A stretch of 64,000 bases of DNA from Petropleomorpha daqingensis (GTDB lineage Bacteria > Actinomycetota > Actinomycetes > Mycobacteriales > Geodermatophilaceae): the NCBI RefSeq assembly GCF_013408985.1, contig NZ_JACBZT010000001.1, positions 4,171,197 through 4,235,196 on the forward strand. The letters are read 5' to 3'. This document shows positions 18,406 through 30,175 of the stretch, one piece after another. Made by a program: the position numbers and the translations under genes. Each line of letters starts with the position of its first letter. The stretch's first letter is position 1. The notes under the pieces are model-generated. The model was given only the letters and a program-made list of their open reading frames with translations. It was not told where the DNA came from and did not search any database.

Positions 18406-19048
18406 GGACGCCGCACGTCGGGGTGCTCGCGCTGCAGGGCGACGTCCGCGAGCACCTCGCGGCGCTGCAGGCGCAGGGCGCCGAGGCGACCACCGTCCGC
18501 CGTCCCGAGGAGCTCGAGGCGGTCGACGGGCTCGTGCTGCCCGGCGGGGAGTCGACCACGATCGCCAAGCTGGCCGACCGGTTCGGGCTGCTGGACCCGC
18601 TGCGCAAGGCGGTCGCCAACGGCCTGCCGGTCTACGGCTCGTGCGCCGGGATGATCCTGCTCGCCGACCGGCTGCTCGACGCGCCGCCGGACCAGGAGAC
18701 GATCGGCGGGCTCGACGTCACCGTGCGGCGCAACGCCTTCGGCCGGCAGGTCGACAGCTTCGAGGCCGACCTGTCGCTGGAGGGCCTCGACGGGGGACCG
18801 GTGCACGCCGTGTTCATCCGCGCGCCGTGGGTGGAGGAGGCCGGCGAGGCCGTGCAAGTGCTCGGCCGGGTCGTGGGCGGACCGGCCGACGGTAGGATCG
18901 TGGCCGTCCGCCAGGGGAATCTGGTGGCCACCAGCTTTCACCCGGAGCTGACCGGGGACCGCCGGGTGCATGCGCTGTTCGTGGACGTGGTGCGCGCCCA
19001 CCTGGCCGGGGAGGCCGGCGCCGACGCCGGGAACGAGGAGGTAGCACC

Positions 19049-19052
<4 letters not shown>
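18402..19052 (+). CDS. pdxT: pyridoxal 5'-phosphate synthase glutaminase subunit
   Basis: Class I glutaminase that frees ammonia from glutamine for PdxS; 216 aa. [13 protein letters not shown] is the N-terminal PdxT signature, LPGGEST the oxyanion region, GSCAGMI carries the nucleophile (about C81), and SFHPEL the His/Glu of the triad. Of two adjacent GTG codons, the one at 18402 overlaps the pdxS stop and is the likely start. It overlaps the YebC gene by GTGA. Confidence 0.95.
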
Positions 19053-19816
<764 letters not shown>

Positions 19817-19899
19817 GGCTCGTCTGCCCCAGCGACCTCGCGGCGTCGCACCCTGCACACCTGTTCGGCCGGTACCGGGGTTCGGGGCCGCGGCGTCCT

Positions 19900-19905
19900 T
19901 AGCGT
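19900..19905 (+). promoter_or_regulatory. -10 hexamer TAGCGT, leaderless promoter of the secreted transpeptidase gene
   Basis: The hexamer ends 6 nt before the GTG at 19912. No ribosome-binding site lies between. Confidence 0.45.
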
Positions 19906-19911
19906 GCCCGC

Positions 19912-20892
19912 GTGGCACGGAAGGGGAAGCGGCGACGGCTCGGCCGGCTGCTCGTCCGTGTCACCGCGCTCGGCCTCGCCGCGGGCGTCGTCGGGCTCAC
20001 CTCGTCCGCCTCGGTCGCGGAGACCCCGGCGCTCGCCGACGACGTCACGGCCCTGCGGATGCCGGTCCCGGTGACCGACCTGACCCGGCTGCGCGCCGAC
20101 GTCCCCCCGGGCTACGGGACCGTCGCCGAGACCCAGGCACGCGAGGGCGCGGAGGCCGCCGCTGCCGCCGCCGCAGCAAAGGCGGCCGCCGACGCCGCGG
20201 CCGCCCAGGCCGCGGCCGCCGCGCCGCGGGCAGGCTCCTCGTCGTCCCGGACGTCGGCGTCCCCCCGGACGTCGACACCGTCGGCCGCACCGGCGGCGGG
20301 CGCGACGCTCCCGCTGGGACTCGACCCGGGCCGCTCCACGCAGGTGGTCACGGTCGTGGCGTCGTCCTCCCGCGCGACCACGGCGAAGCTCACCGCCTGG
20401 GAGCTCGGCCCGAACGGCTGGACGGCGGTGCTCGGTCCGGTGACCGCGCGGATCGGCTCGGCCGGCGTCGGGCAGGCGAGCGAGAGCACCACCCGCACCC
20501 CGGCCGGCGTCTTCTCCCTCAGCGAGGGCTTCGGCCGCCAGGGCGACCCCGGCACCGGGCTGCCCTACCGCGTGGTCGACGGCCTGGACTGGTGGGTCTC
20601 CGACGTCAACAGCCCGCTGTACAACCAGCACGCGCGCTGCGCCCCGGGCACCTGCCCGTTCGACGAGTCGGTGAGCGAGAACCTGCAGGCGGCCGGTGCC
20701 GTCTACGACTACGCGCTGGTCATCGACTACAACCGGGGCGGGACGCCGGGCGCCGGCTCGGCCTTCTTCCTGCACGTGAGCAACGGCTCGCCCACCGCCG
20801 GGTGCGTGGCCATCGACCGGGGGAGTCTGGTCACGCTGATGCGGTGGCTGGACCGCGGCAGCCGGCCGCTGATCGCCATCGGCGTCGGCTGA
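19912..20892 (+). CDS. secreted L,D-transpeptidase (YkuD-like) domain protein
   Basis: A 326-aa exported protein. It has a basic N-terminus ([13 protein letters not shown]), a signal helix ending about residue 40, a low-complexity Ala run (about 80-105) and a Ser/Thr-rich linker. The C-terminal domain (about 140-326) has [30 protein letters not shown] with H288 and C298 as catalytic residues, and [12 protein letters not shown]. This is the variant YkuD type with a short His-to-Cys spacing. Such enzymes form 3-3 peptidoglycan cross-links or attach proteins, but some members of this group are untested. A cysteine pair (CAPGTC) may form a disulfide outside the cell. Confidence 0.85.
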   Translation: MARKGKRRRLGRLLVRVTALGLAAGVVGLTSSASVAETPALADDVTALRMPVPVTDLTRLRADVPPGYGTVAETQAREGAEAAAAAAAAKAAADAAAAQAAAAAPRAGSSSSRTSASPRTSTPSAAPAAGATLPLGLDPGRSTQVVTVVASSSRATTAKLTAWELGPNGWTAVLGPVTARIGSAGVGQASESTTRTPAGVFSLSEGFGRQGDPGTGLPYRVVDGLDWWVSDVNSPLYNQHARCAPGTCPFDESVSENLQAAGAVYDYALVIDYNRGGTPGAGSAFFLHVSNGSPTAGCVAIDRGSLVTLMRWLDRGSRPLIAIGVG

Positions 20893-20940
20893 GGCGCGAC
20901 GCGCCGCCGCCGGGTCTCGCGCCCTGCCGGTCCGGCAGGC

Positions 20941-20946
20941 TAGCGT
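20941..20946 (+). promoter_or_regulatory. -10 hexamer TAGCGT of the ruvCAB operon
   Basis: Placed 41 nt before the ruvC ATG. It leaves a short leader with a GGGGGGAG ribosome site. Confidence 0.4.
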
Positions 20947-20987
20947 GGGTCGAACACCCGTTCGGCTGCTGTGGGGGGAGACGGGGC

Positions 20988-21554
20988 ATGCGCGTCCTGG
21001 GCATCGACCCGGGTCTCACCCGGTGCGGTTGGGGCATCGTCGACGGCCGGCCCGGCTCCCGCCCGACCGCGGTCGGCGTCGGGGTGATCCGCAGCTCGGC
21101 CGAGCTCGACCTGGAGCTGCGCCTGCTCGAGCTGCACACCCAGGTCACCGCGCTGCTGCGCGAGCACCGGCCCGACGTGGTCGCCATCGAGCGGGTCTTC
21201 ACCCAGAACAACAAGGGGACGGCGATGGGCACCGCCCAGGCCGCCGGCGTCGCGGCGCTGGCTGCCGCGCAGGCCGACCGGCCGGTCGCCTGGCACACCC
21301 CCAGCGAGGTCAAGGCGGCCATCTCCGGCAACGGCCGCGCGGACAAGGAGCAGGTCACCCTCATGGTCACCCGTGTGCTCGGGCTCTCGGCGGCGCCGAA
21401 GCCGGCCGACGCGGCCGACGCGCTCGCCCTGGCCGTCTGCCACGTCTGGCGCGGTCCGGCCCAGACCCGGCTGCGGACCGCCGCGCTGACCGGCGGCCTG
21501 GGCGCCCATGTCGCGCCGCGCACGCTGCCGCGCTGGCAGGGGGTGGCCCGGTGA
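20988..21554 (+). CDS. ruvC: Holliday junction resolvase RuvC
   Basis: Dimeric endonuclease that resolves Holliday junctions with RuvAB; 188 aa. It begins [17 protein letters not shown], with the first catalytic Asp at residue 7. [10 protein letters not shown] supplies the Glu and [13 protein letters not shown] the last acidic pair, so the RNase H-like site is intact. ATG start with a GGGGGGAG ribosome site 8 nt upstream. The last 20 residues are an extra variable tail. First gene of ruvC-ruvA-ruvB, linked by overlap. Confidence 0.96.
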   Translation: MRVLGIDPGLTRCGWGIVDGRPGSRPTAVGVGVIRSSAELDLELRLLELHTQVTALLREHRPDVVAIERVFTQNNKGTAMGTAQAAGVAALAAAQADRPVAWHTPSEVKAAISGNGRADKEQVTLMVTRVLGLSAAPKPADAADALALAVCHVWRGPAQTRLRTAALTGGLGAHVAPRTLPRWQGVAR

Positions 21555-22192
21555 TCGCCTCGGTGAACGGCCGGGTCGCCGCGGTCTCGCCCGACGGCGC
21601 CGTCGTCGAGGTCGGTGGCGTGGGCCTCGCGGTGCAGTGCACCCCGGGCACCATCGCCCGGCTGCAGGTGGGGGAGAACGCGCGGCTGTCGACCAGCCTC
21701 GTCGTCCGCGAGGACTCGCTGACCCTCTACGGCTTCGCCGACGACGACGAGCGCCAGCTGTTCGAGCTGCTGCAGACCGCCAACGGCGTCGGCCCGCGGC
21801 TCGCGCAGGCGGTGCTGGCCATCCACCCGCCGCGCGAGGTCCGCCGCGCGGTGACGATGGGCGACCTCAAGGCGCTCATGCAGGTGCCCGGCATCGGCAA
21901 GAAGGGCGCCGAGCGGCTCGTGCTCGAGCTGCGCGACCGGCTCGGCGCGCCCACCGGCGACACCGCCCTCGACGGGCCGGGCCTGCCGGCGCTCGGTGGT
22001 CCGATCACCCCGGTCGCGCCCTGGCGCGACCAGCTCGTCTCCGCCCTGCTCGGTCTGGGCTGGACCGGCCGCGAGGCCGACAACGCGCTCACCGCGCTCG
22101 CCCCGGTCGCTGACGAGCAGATCGCCACCGACGGCCAGGTGGACGTCGCCGTCCTGCTGCGGCAGGCCCTGCAGATCCTGGGTCGCTCATGA
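21551..22192 (+). CDS. ruvA: Holliday junction DNA helicase subunit RuvA
   Basis: Tetrameric junction-binding subunit, 213 aa. An N-terminal OB fold ([20 protein letters not shown]) is followed by the two HhH motifs ([17 protein letters not shown] and [19 protein letters not shown]). A flexible Pro-rich linker leads to domain III ([19 protein letters not shown]), which contacts RuvB. Starts by GTGA overlap with ruvC and ends ATGA into ruvB. Confidence 0.96.
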   Translation: MIASVNGRVAAVSPDGAVVEVGGVGLAVQCTPGTIARLQVGENARLSTSLVVREDSLTLYGFADDDERQLFELLQTANGVGPRLAQAVLAIHPPREVRRAVTMGDLKALMQVPGIGKKGAERLVLELRDRLGAPTGDTALDGPGLPALGGPITPVAPWRDQLVSALLGLGWTGREADNALTALAPVADEQIATDGQVDVAVLLRQALQILGRS

Positions 22193-23313
22193 CCAATCCC
22201 TTCGACATCCCCATGACGGCGGAGCTCGCCGAGGGCTACGGTCGCGACTTCTCGGTGTCGGCGGGGGCCGGCGACGAGGAGCGGGTGGTCGAGTCCGCCC
22301 TGCGGCCGCACTCGCTGGCCGACTTCATCGGCCAGCCCAAGGTCGCCCGCCAGCTCGACCTCGTGCTCGAGGGCGCCAAGCGCCGGGGCCGGCCGCCGGA
22401 CCACGTCCTGCTCTCCGGGCCGCCCGGGCTGGGCAAGACCAGCCTCGCGCTGATCATCGGCTCCGAGCTCGGGACGTCGGTGAAGATCACCAGCGGCCCG
22501 GCCATCGAGCGCTCCGGCGACCTCGCCGCGATGCTGTCCAACCTCGCGCCGGGCGACGTGCTGTTCATCGACGAGATCCACCGGATCGCCCGTCCCGCCG
22601 AAGAGCTGCTGTACATGGCGATGGAGGACTTCCGGGTCGACGTCGTCGTCGGCAAGGGGCCCGGGGCGACCGCGATCCCGCTGGAGATCAGCCCGTTCAC
22701 CCTGGTCGGCGCCACCACCCGGGCGGGCCTGCTCACCGGCCCGCTGCGCGACCGGTTCGGCTTCGTCGGGCAGATGGAGTTCTACGAGCCCGAGGAGCTG
22801 CAGCGGGTGCTGGCCCGCAGCGCCGCGCTGCTCGGCGTCGAGCTGACCGACGAGGGGTCGGCCGAGATCGCCGGCCGCTCGCGCGGCACACCCCGCATCG
22901 CCAACCGGCTGCTGCGCCGGGTGCGCGACTTCGCCGAGGTCAAGGCCGACGGCCGGGTCACCCGCGAGGTCGCCCGCGCGGCGCTGGCGCTCTACGACGT
23001 CGACGAGCTCGGCCTGGACCGGCTGGACCGCTCGGTGCTCGACGCGCTGGTCACCAAGTTCGGCGGTGGCCCGGTCGGGGTCGCGACCCTCGCCGTGGCG
23101 GTGGGGGAGGAGCCGCACACGGTCGAGGAGGTGTGCGAGCCGTTCCTGGTGCGCGCCGGCCTGCTCGCGCGCACACCCCGTGGGCGTGTCGCCACCGAGG
23201 CGGCATGGCGGCACCTCGGAATCCCCGTTCCGCGCGGGGCCGGGGTCCTCGGTTCCCTCCCAGGGGTCCCACACACACCAGGGTCGTCGTCAGAGACGCT
23301 GTTCGACGCTTAG
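22189..23313 (+). CDS. ruvB: Holliday junction DNA helicase motor subunit RuvB
   Basis: AAA+ branch-migration motor, 374 aa. Walker A GPPGLGKT is at 77-84 and Walker B LFIDEIHR around 126-132. Also present are sensor 1 [16 protein letters not shown] with the arginine finger, sensor 2 [16 protein letters not shown], and a winged-helix DNA-binding C-terminus with [13 protein letters not shown]. The last 25 residues are an extra tail. Start ATG overlaps the ruvA stop. Confidence 0.97.
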   Translation: MTNPFDIPMTAELAEGYGRDFSVSAGAGDEERVVESALRPHSLADFIGQPKVARQLDLVLEGAKRRGRPPDHVLLSGPPGLGKTSLALIIGSELGTSVKITSGPAIERSGDLAAMLSNLAPGDVLFIDEIHRIARPAEELLYMAMEDFRVDVVVGKGPGATAIPLEISPFTLVGATTRAGLLTGPLRDRFGFVGQMEFYEPEELQRVLARSAALLGVELTDEGSAEIAGRSRGTPRIANRLLRRVRDFAEVKADGRVTREVARAALALYDVDELGLDRLDRSVLDALVTKFGGGPVGVATLAVAVGEEPHTVEEVCEPFLVRAGLLARTPRGRVATEAAWRHLGIPVPRGAGVLGSLPGVPHTPGSSSETLFDA

Positions 23314-23438
23314 ACTGCTTGTCGCTGGCGCGCAAATCGTCCGGCCGCGGCCGTGCGTGTCCCGCCCGGTTGCGCCGTGCCGACGGTGATGGCGCCACCA
23401 CCGGACGCACCCGAGCGTCCCCGACGGGGGCGCACCCA

Positions 23439-23457
23439 CCGTGCAGACGCTGCACGG
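23439..23457. promoter_or_regulatory. inverted repeat before yajC-secDF
   Basis: Perfect 7-bp arms (CCGTGCA and TGCACGG) around a 5-nt centre, 18 nt before the yajC GTG and just before its AGAGAGG ribosome site. It could be an operator or an mRNA hairpin. The rest of the 162-bp gap after ruvB shows no gene. Confidence 0.3.
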
Positions 23458-23475
23458 TAGAGAGGCACACCAGTC

Positions 23476-23820
23476 GTGGACAAGTACTTCCCGCTCATCC
23501 TGCTCGCTCTCGCGGCAGTGCTGCTGTTCGTGCTGCCTGCCCGGCAGCGCAAGCGGATGCAGGCGCAGCAGCAGTCGATGCGGGACTCCCTCGCTCCCGG
23601 CACCCCGGTGATGACCACCAGCGGCATGCACGCGACGGTCGTCGGCAAGGGGGAAGGCACCGTCGACCTGGAGCTCTCGCCCGGCGTCGTGGTCACCTTC
23701 GCCCAGCAGGCGATCCTCGAGGTGCGCAAGCCGGCCGGTGAGTTCCCCGCCAGCCCGGCCGAGCCGGACCTCCCGGGTGAGGACGGCGCCGACGGTCGGC
23801 CGTCCGACGGCCCGCGCTGA
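23476..23820 (+). CDS. yajC: preprotein translocase subunit YajC
   Basis: Small membrane partner of SecDF; 114 aa. One N-terminal membrane helix (about 5-22, PLILLALAAVLLFVLPAR) is followed by KRMQAQQQSMRDSLAPGTPVMTTSGMHATV and VVVTFAQQAILEV, the YajC core. The C-terminal 25 residues are Pro/Asp/Gly-rich and disordered. It starts at GTG 23476 with AGAGAGG upstream. 14 bp separate it from secD. Confidence 0.92.
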   Translation: MDKYFPLILLALAAVLLFVLPARQRKRMQAQQQSMRDSLAPGTPVMTTSGMHATVVGKGEGTVDLELSPGVVVTFAQQAILEVRKPAGEFPASPAEPDLPGEDGADGRPSDGPR

Positions 23821-23834
23821 CCCGGAGGAACCCC

Positions 23835-25529
23835 GTGGCCAACCGTTCGCTCCCGGCGCGGAACTACTTCATCGCGCTGGTCCTGATCCTCGCGGGTCTG
23901 TACGCGCTGGTGTTCTTCACCGGCACCAGCCGGGCGCCGCAGCTGGGTCTCGACCTGCGCGGCGGCACGACCGTCACGCTCACCGCGAAGACCCCGGACG
24001 GCAAGGCGCCGGCCAAGGAGGACCTCGAGCTCGCTCGCCAGATCATCGAGCAGCGGGTGAACGGCCTCGGTGTCGCCGAGGCCGAGGTCGTCACCGAGGG
24101 CAGCTCGAACATCGTCATCTCGGTTCCCGGTGACAACGGCGAGAAGGCCCGCGAGCTCGGTGCCACCGCGCAGCTGCGGTTCCGCCCGGTTCTCCAGGGT
24201 CCTGAGGCGGCGACCCAGGCGGCGACCGACAGCGCGTCGGCGAGTGCCGGCGCGAGCGGCTCGGCCACGCCCACGGACAGCGCCGCGGCGACCCCCACGG
24301 ACAGCGCGGCGGCCACGCCGACCGACAGCGCCGCCAGCCCGACCGACAGCGCGGCGGCCGGCCCGACCGACAGCGCCGCGGCGACCAGCGGCGCCGTCGA
24401 GGACCCGTCGCTGGACCCGAACCGTCCCGCGGTGACCCAGGACGAGGCGGCCGCGGCCTACGCGACCCTCGTCTGCGACAAGAACGACACCACCAGCGAC
24501 ACGGCGCGGCCCGACGACTACGTCGCCGCCTGCACCCAGGACGGCACGGCCAAGTACCTGCTCGGCCCGACGATCATCGAGGGCACCGACGTCACCGACG
24601 CGAGCTCCGGCACGCAGCAGACCACCGGTGAGTGGGTCGTCCTGCTCGACTTCAACAACAAGGCCGAGAACACCTGGGCGGAGTACACCGCCGCCAACGT
24701 CGGCAAGAACGTGGCCTTCACCCTCGACGGCCGGGTCATCTCCGCGCCGACGATCCAGTCGGCGATCAACAGCAACCCGACGACGATCAGCGGCAGCTTC
24801 ACGCAGACGACCGCCGACGAGCTGGCCAACCAGCTGAAGTACGGCGCCCTGCCGCTGACCTTCACCCAGGCCACCGCCGAGTCGATCTCCACCGAGCTCG
24901 GGGCCGCGCAGCTCGAGGCCGGGCTCATCGCCGGCGCGATCGGCATCGCGCTGGTGTTCATCTACGCGCTGCTGTACTACCGGCTGCTCGGCCTGGTCAT
25001 GATCGCGAGCCTGATCGCATCCGCGGCGCTGGTCTACGCCAGCCTGGTGCTCCTGGGTCGGGAGATCGGCTTCACGCTGAGCCTCGCGGGCATCGCCGGG
25101 TTCATCGTGGCCATCGGCATCACAGCCGACTCCTTCGTCGTCTACTTCGAACGCATCAAGGACGAGATCCGCGAGGGCCGGACCCTGCGCTCGGCGGTGC
25201 CGCGCGCCTGGGTCCGGGCGCGGCGCACGATCCTCTCGGCCGACGCCGTGAGCTTCCTCGCCGCCGCGATCCTCTACGTGCTGGCGATCGGTGACGTGAA
25301 GGGCTTCGCGTTCACGCTGGGCCTGTCCACCGTCCTCGACCTCGTCATCGTCTTCCTCTTCACCCACCCGCTGCTGGCCGTGCTGTCGCGCTGGCGCTCG
25401 TTCGGCAGCAGCCGGATGTCGGGCCTCGGCCGGGTCGACAAGGCCGGGCGCAAGCCGCGGGGTCTCGCCACGGCCGAGCGGGAGCTGGTCGGCGCCGCGT
25501 CCGGCGCCCAGGACAGGAGCAAGGCATGA
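23835..25529 (+). CDS. secD: protein-export membrane protein SecD
   Basis: Proton-motive-force-driven partner of SecYEG that pulls exported proteins outward; 564 aa. There is a first membrane helix at about 12-30, then GLDLRGGTTVTL (signature), the external P1 domain, and five helices in the C-terminal third. The latter include YRLLGLVMIASLIASAAL and GFIVAIGITADSFVVYFERIKDEIREG (the proton-path region). Inside P1 a Pro/Thr/Asp/Ser/Ala tandem repeat (residues 146-183) lengthens the loop. Two cysteines (LVCDKND, AACTQDG) lie outside the membrane and could pair. It overlaps secF by ATGA. Confidence 0.95.
   Translation: MANRSLPARNYFIALVLILAGLYALVFFTGTSRAPQLGLDLRGGTTVTLTAKTPDGKAPAKEDLELARQIIEQRVNGLGVAEAEVVTEGSSNIVISVPGDNGEKARELGATAQLRFRPVLQGPEAATQAATDSASASAGASGSATPTDSAAATPTDSAAATPTDSAASPTDSAAAGPTDSAAATSGAVEDPSLDPNRPAVTQDEAAAAYATLVCDKNDTTSDTARPDDYVAACTQDGTAKYLLGPTIIEGTDVTDASSGTQQTTGEWVVLLDFNNKAENTWAEYTAANVGKNVAFTLDGRVISAPTIQSAINSNPTTISGSFTQTTADELANQLKYGALPLTFTQATAESISTELGAAQLEAGLIAGAIGIALVFIYALLYYRLLGLVMIASLIASAALVYASLVLLGREIGFTLSLAGIAGFIVAIGITADSFVVYFERIKDEIREGRTLRSAVPRAWVRARRTILSADAVSFLAAAILYVLAIGDVKGFAFTLGLSTVLDLVIVFLFTHPLLAVLSRWRSFGSSRMSGLGRVDKAGRKPRGLATAERELVGAASGAQDRSKA
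24270..24383 (+). repeat. in-frame tandem repeat encoding PTDSAA(A/S) units in SecD
   Basis: Five consecutive copies of a 21-24-nt unit encode PTDSAAAT, PTDSAAAT, PTDSAAS, PTDSAAAG and PTDSAAAT. Synonymous sites differ among copies, so the array is not very recent. It adds about 38 residues to the extracytoplasmic P1 domain. Confidence 0.85.
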
Positions 25530-26923
25530 GCCCGCGCGACACCAAGGGCCCCGTCCCGGTGGGAACGGACGCCGACGAGGACGAGGTCCTCGCGTCGACC
25601 GTCGAGGACGACGCCGCTGCCGCAGCCGACGACGCCGCTCTCGAGGACGCCGGGCTGCCGCACGAGGAGGAGGGCGGCCGCCGCAGCAGCCGTCCGCCGC
25701 GCAAGGCGTCGCTGGCGCACCGCCTCTACAACGGCGAGGCCGGTCTCGACGTCGTCGGCAAGAGCAAGCTGATCTACCGGATCACCGCCGTCGTCGTCCT
25801 CATCTGCCTGGCCTCGATGATCTTCCGGGGCTTCAACTTCGGCATCGAGTTCGCCGGTGGCAACAGCTTCCGGGTGCCCGGCACCAGCGCCGAGATCACG
25901 ACGGTCCAGAACGCGGCGGCCGACGCCGGCGCCGACGTCGCCAGCGCCCAGGTGGTCGGCGGCGACTCGATCCTGGTCCGCACCGGTCAGCTGTCGGCGG
26001 CCGAGGAGCGTCAGGTGGTCACGGCGGTGGCCGACGCCGCCGGCGTGTCGGAGAACGAGGTCACCCAGCAGGCGGTCAGCGCCGCCTGGGGGCAGGACGT
26101 CACGAAGCAGGCCCTCATCGGCCTGATCGTCTTCCTGGTCGCCGTCGTGCTGTTCCTGGCCGTGCGGTTCCAGCCGAAGATGGCGTTCGCCGCGATCGCC
26201 GCGCTCATCCACGACCTGATCATCACCGCCGGCGTGTACTCGATCATCGGCTTCGAGGTCACGCCCTCGACGGTGATCGGCCTGCTGACCATCCTCGGGT
26301 TCTCGCTCTATGACACCGTCGTCGTCTTCGACAAGGTGGACGAGAACACCAAGGGTCTGGCCAGCGGTGCCCGCATGACGTGGGGCGAGGCGGCCAACCT
26401 GGCGGTCAACCAGACCCTCATGCGGTCGATCAACACCTCGGTGATCGCGCTGCTGCCGGTCGCCGGGCTGCTGTTCGTCGGCGCCGGCCTGCTCGGCGTC
26501 GGCACGCTCAAGGACCTCGCCCTCGTGCTGTTCGTCGGTCTGGCCGCCGGCACCTACTCGTCGATCTTCCTGGCGACGCCGATCGTGGCCGACCTCAAGG
26601 AGCGCGAGCCGGAGCAGGTGCAGCTGCGCAAGCGGGTGCTCGCCCGCCGTGCCTCGGCGGCCCGGGCTGCCTCGGCACGGGCCGAGGGCGGCCGCGTGGC
26701 CGTGGCCAGCGCCCGCCGTGCCGGGGGCACCGCGACCCGGAGCACCGGCGTCGCCGTGGCCGAGCGCGACGAGCTGCCCGGCCGGGTGGCGGCCGACGTC
26801 GTCATCGAGTCGCCGGACTCGGTCCGGCCGGAGCCGGGGAGCGGCGGCACCACCGCGCCGCGTCCGGGCGCCCGGCCGCAGCGGCCCGGCAACCGCAAGG
26901 CGAGCGGCAAGAAGCGCCGGTGA
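25526..26923 (+). CDS. secF: protein-export membrane protein SecF
   Basis: SecD partner with six membrane helices; 465 aa, longer than usual (about 300-440). An N-terminal acidic cytoplasmic extension (about 1-80, rich in Asp/Glu/Ala) comes first. Then come the first helix, GFNFGIEFAGGNSFRV (signature), and the helices with GVYSIIGFEVTPSTVIGLLTILGFSLYDTVVVFDKV. The C-terminal 110 residues are a basic, Arg/Ala/Pro-rich tail. It overlaps secD (ATGA) and apt (GTGA). Confidence 0.95.
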   Translation: MSPRDTKGPVPVGTDADEDEVLASTVEDDAAAAADDAALEDAGLPHEEEGGRRSSRPPRKASLAHRLYNGEAGLDVVGKSKLIYRITAVVVLICLASMIFRGFNFGIEFAGGNSFRVPGTSAEITTVQNAAADAGADVASAQVVGGDSILVRTGQLSAAEERQVVTAVADAAGVSENEVTQQAVSAAWGQDVTKQALIGLIVFLVAVVLFLAVRFQPKMAFAAIAALIHDLIITAGVYSIIGFEVTPSTVIGLLTILGFSLYDTVVVFDKVDENTKGLASGARMTWGEAANLAVNQTLMRSINTSVIALLPVAGLLFVGAGLLGVGTLKDLALVLFVGLAAGTYSSIFLATPIVADLKEREPEQVQLRKRVLARRASAARAASARAEGGRVAVASARRAGGTATRSTGVAVAERDELPGRVAADVVIESPDSVRPEPGSGGTTAPRPGARPQRPGNRKASGKKRR

Positions 26924-27504
26924 GCACGCTTCCGGCGCACGAGCCGCTCGACGCGCTCATCGCCGGTCTCGCCGTCGACGTCCCCGACTTCCCGACCCCG
27001 GGCGTCGTCTTCCGGGACCTCACCCCGGTCTTCGCCGACGCCGCGGCCTTCCGCCGCATGGTGGACGGCCTGGCCGCCCCGGCGCTGTCCGACCCGCGGG
27101 CGGCGGCGGTGGCCGACGGCCGGGCCGGCCCGGGCTTCGACGTCGTGGCCGGTGTGGAGGCGCGCGGGTTCCTGCTCGCCGCCGCGGTGGCGCTGGACGC
27201 CGGTACCGGCGTGGTGCCGATCCGCAAGGCGGGCAAGCTGCCGCGCGAGGCGATCGCCGCCGGCTACGAGCTCGAGTACGGCACCGCCGCGCTCGAGCTG
27301 CACACCGACGCGATCCACCCCGGGCAGCGCGTGCTGCTCGTCGACGACGTGCTCGCCACCGGCGGCACGCTGGGGGCGGCGATCTCGCTGATCGAGCAGC
27401 TGGGCGGTGTGGTGACCGCGGTTTCCGTCGTCATCGAGCTCACCGCCCTCGGCGGTCGGCAGCGGGTCGCGCCGCACACCGTGCACGCCCTCTGGACGAC
27501 GTAG
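26920..27504 (+). CDS. apt: adenine phosphoribosyltransferase
   Basis: Salvages adenine to AMP with PRPP; 194 aa. VPDFPTPGVVFRDLTP is the adenine-site signature, GVEARGFLLAAAVAL the middle loop, and VLLVDDVLATGGT the PRPP-binding motif. It has a 15-residue insertion (AVADGRAGPG region) before the core relative to the E. coli enzyme. The order secDF-apt-rel is the common actinobacterial one. GTG start by overlap with secF. Confidence 0.94.
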   Translation: MSTLPAHEPLDALIAGLAVDVPDFPTPGVVFRDLTPVFADAAAFRRMVDGLAAPALSDPRAAAVADGRAGPGFDVVAGVEARGFLLAAAVALDAGTGVVPIRKAGKLPREAIAAGYELEYGTAALELHTDAIHPGQRVLLVDDVLATGGTLGAAISLIEQLGGVVTAVSVVIELTALGGRQRVAPHTVHALWTT

Positions 27505-27552
27505 CGGGTCTGTTCACCCGCATGGGGCGGGCCGTCGGGTGTGTCGCCCGGC

Positions 27553-27558
27553 TAGCAT
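27553..27558 (+). promoter_or_regulatory. candidate -10 (TAGCAT) for rel
   Basis: TAGCAT 39 nt before the rel GTG gives a leader with AGGAG at the right distance. No clear -35. Confidence 0.35.
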
Positions 27559-27597
27559 GGGGAGGGTCTCTTTCTCTGCCCGCCCGCAGGAGTTGCC

Positions 27598-30075
<2,478 letters not shown>

Positions 30076-30093
30076 GCTGAGCCGCGGCAGCAG

Positions 30094-30175
30094 TGATCAG
30101 GTCACCTGATCAGACGCTGTCCCCCCGCAGCAGTGCTGGTGCGGGAGGACAGCCATCGATCAGGTCACCTGATCA
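30094..30175. repeat. compound palindrome between rel and the cyclophilin gene
   Basis: Two boxes with the core GATCAGGT-C-ACCTGATC (30094-30112 and 30158-30175), each an inverted repeat with 8-9-bp arms, flank an imperfect hairpin (30115-30152; arms begin GCTGTCC and end GGACAGC). The whole 82 bp is therefore nested symmetry. It lies between convergent genes, and the second box includes the TGA stop of the cyclophilin gene. It could be a bidirectional terminator or a protein-binding site. Confidence 0.75.

Noticed and set aside
24270-24383. Minisatellite in non-coding DNA
   Set aside because: It lies within the secD reading frame and every unit keeps the frame.
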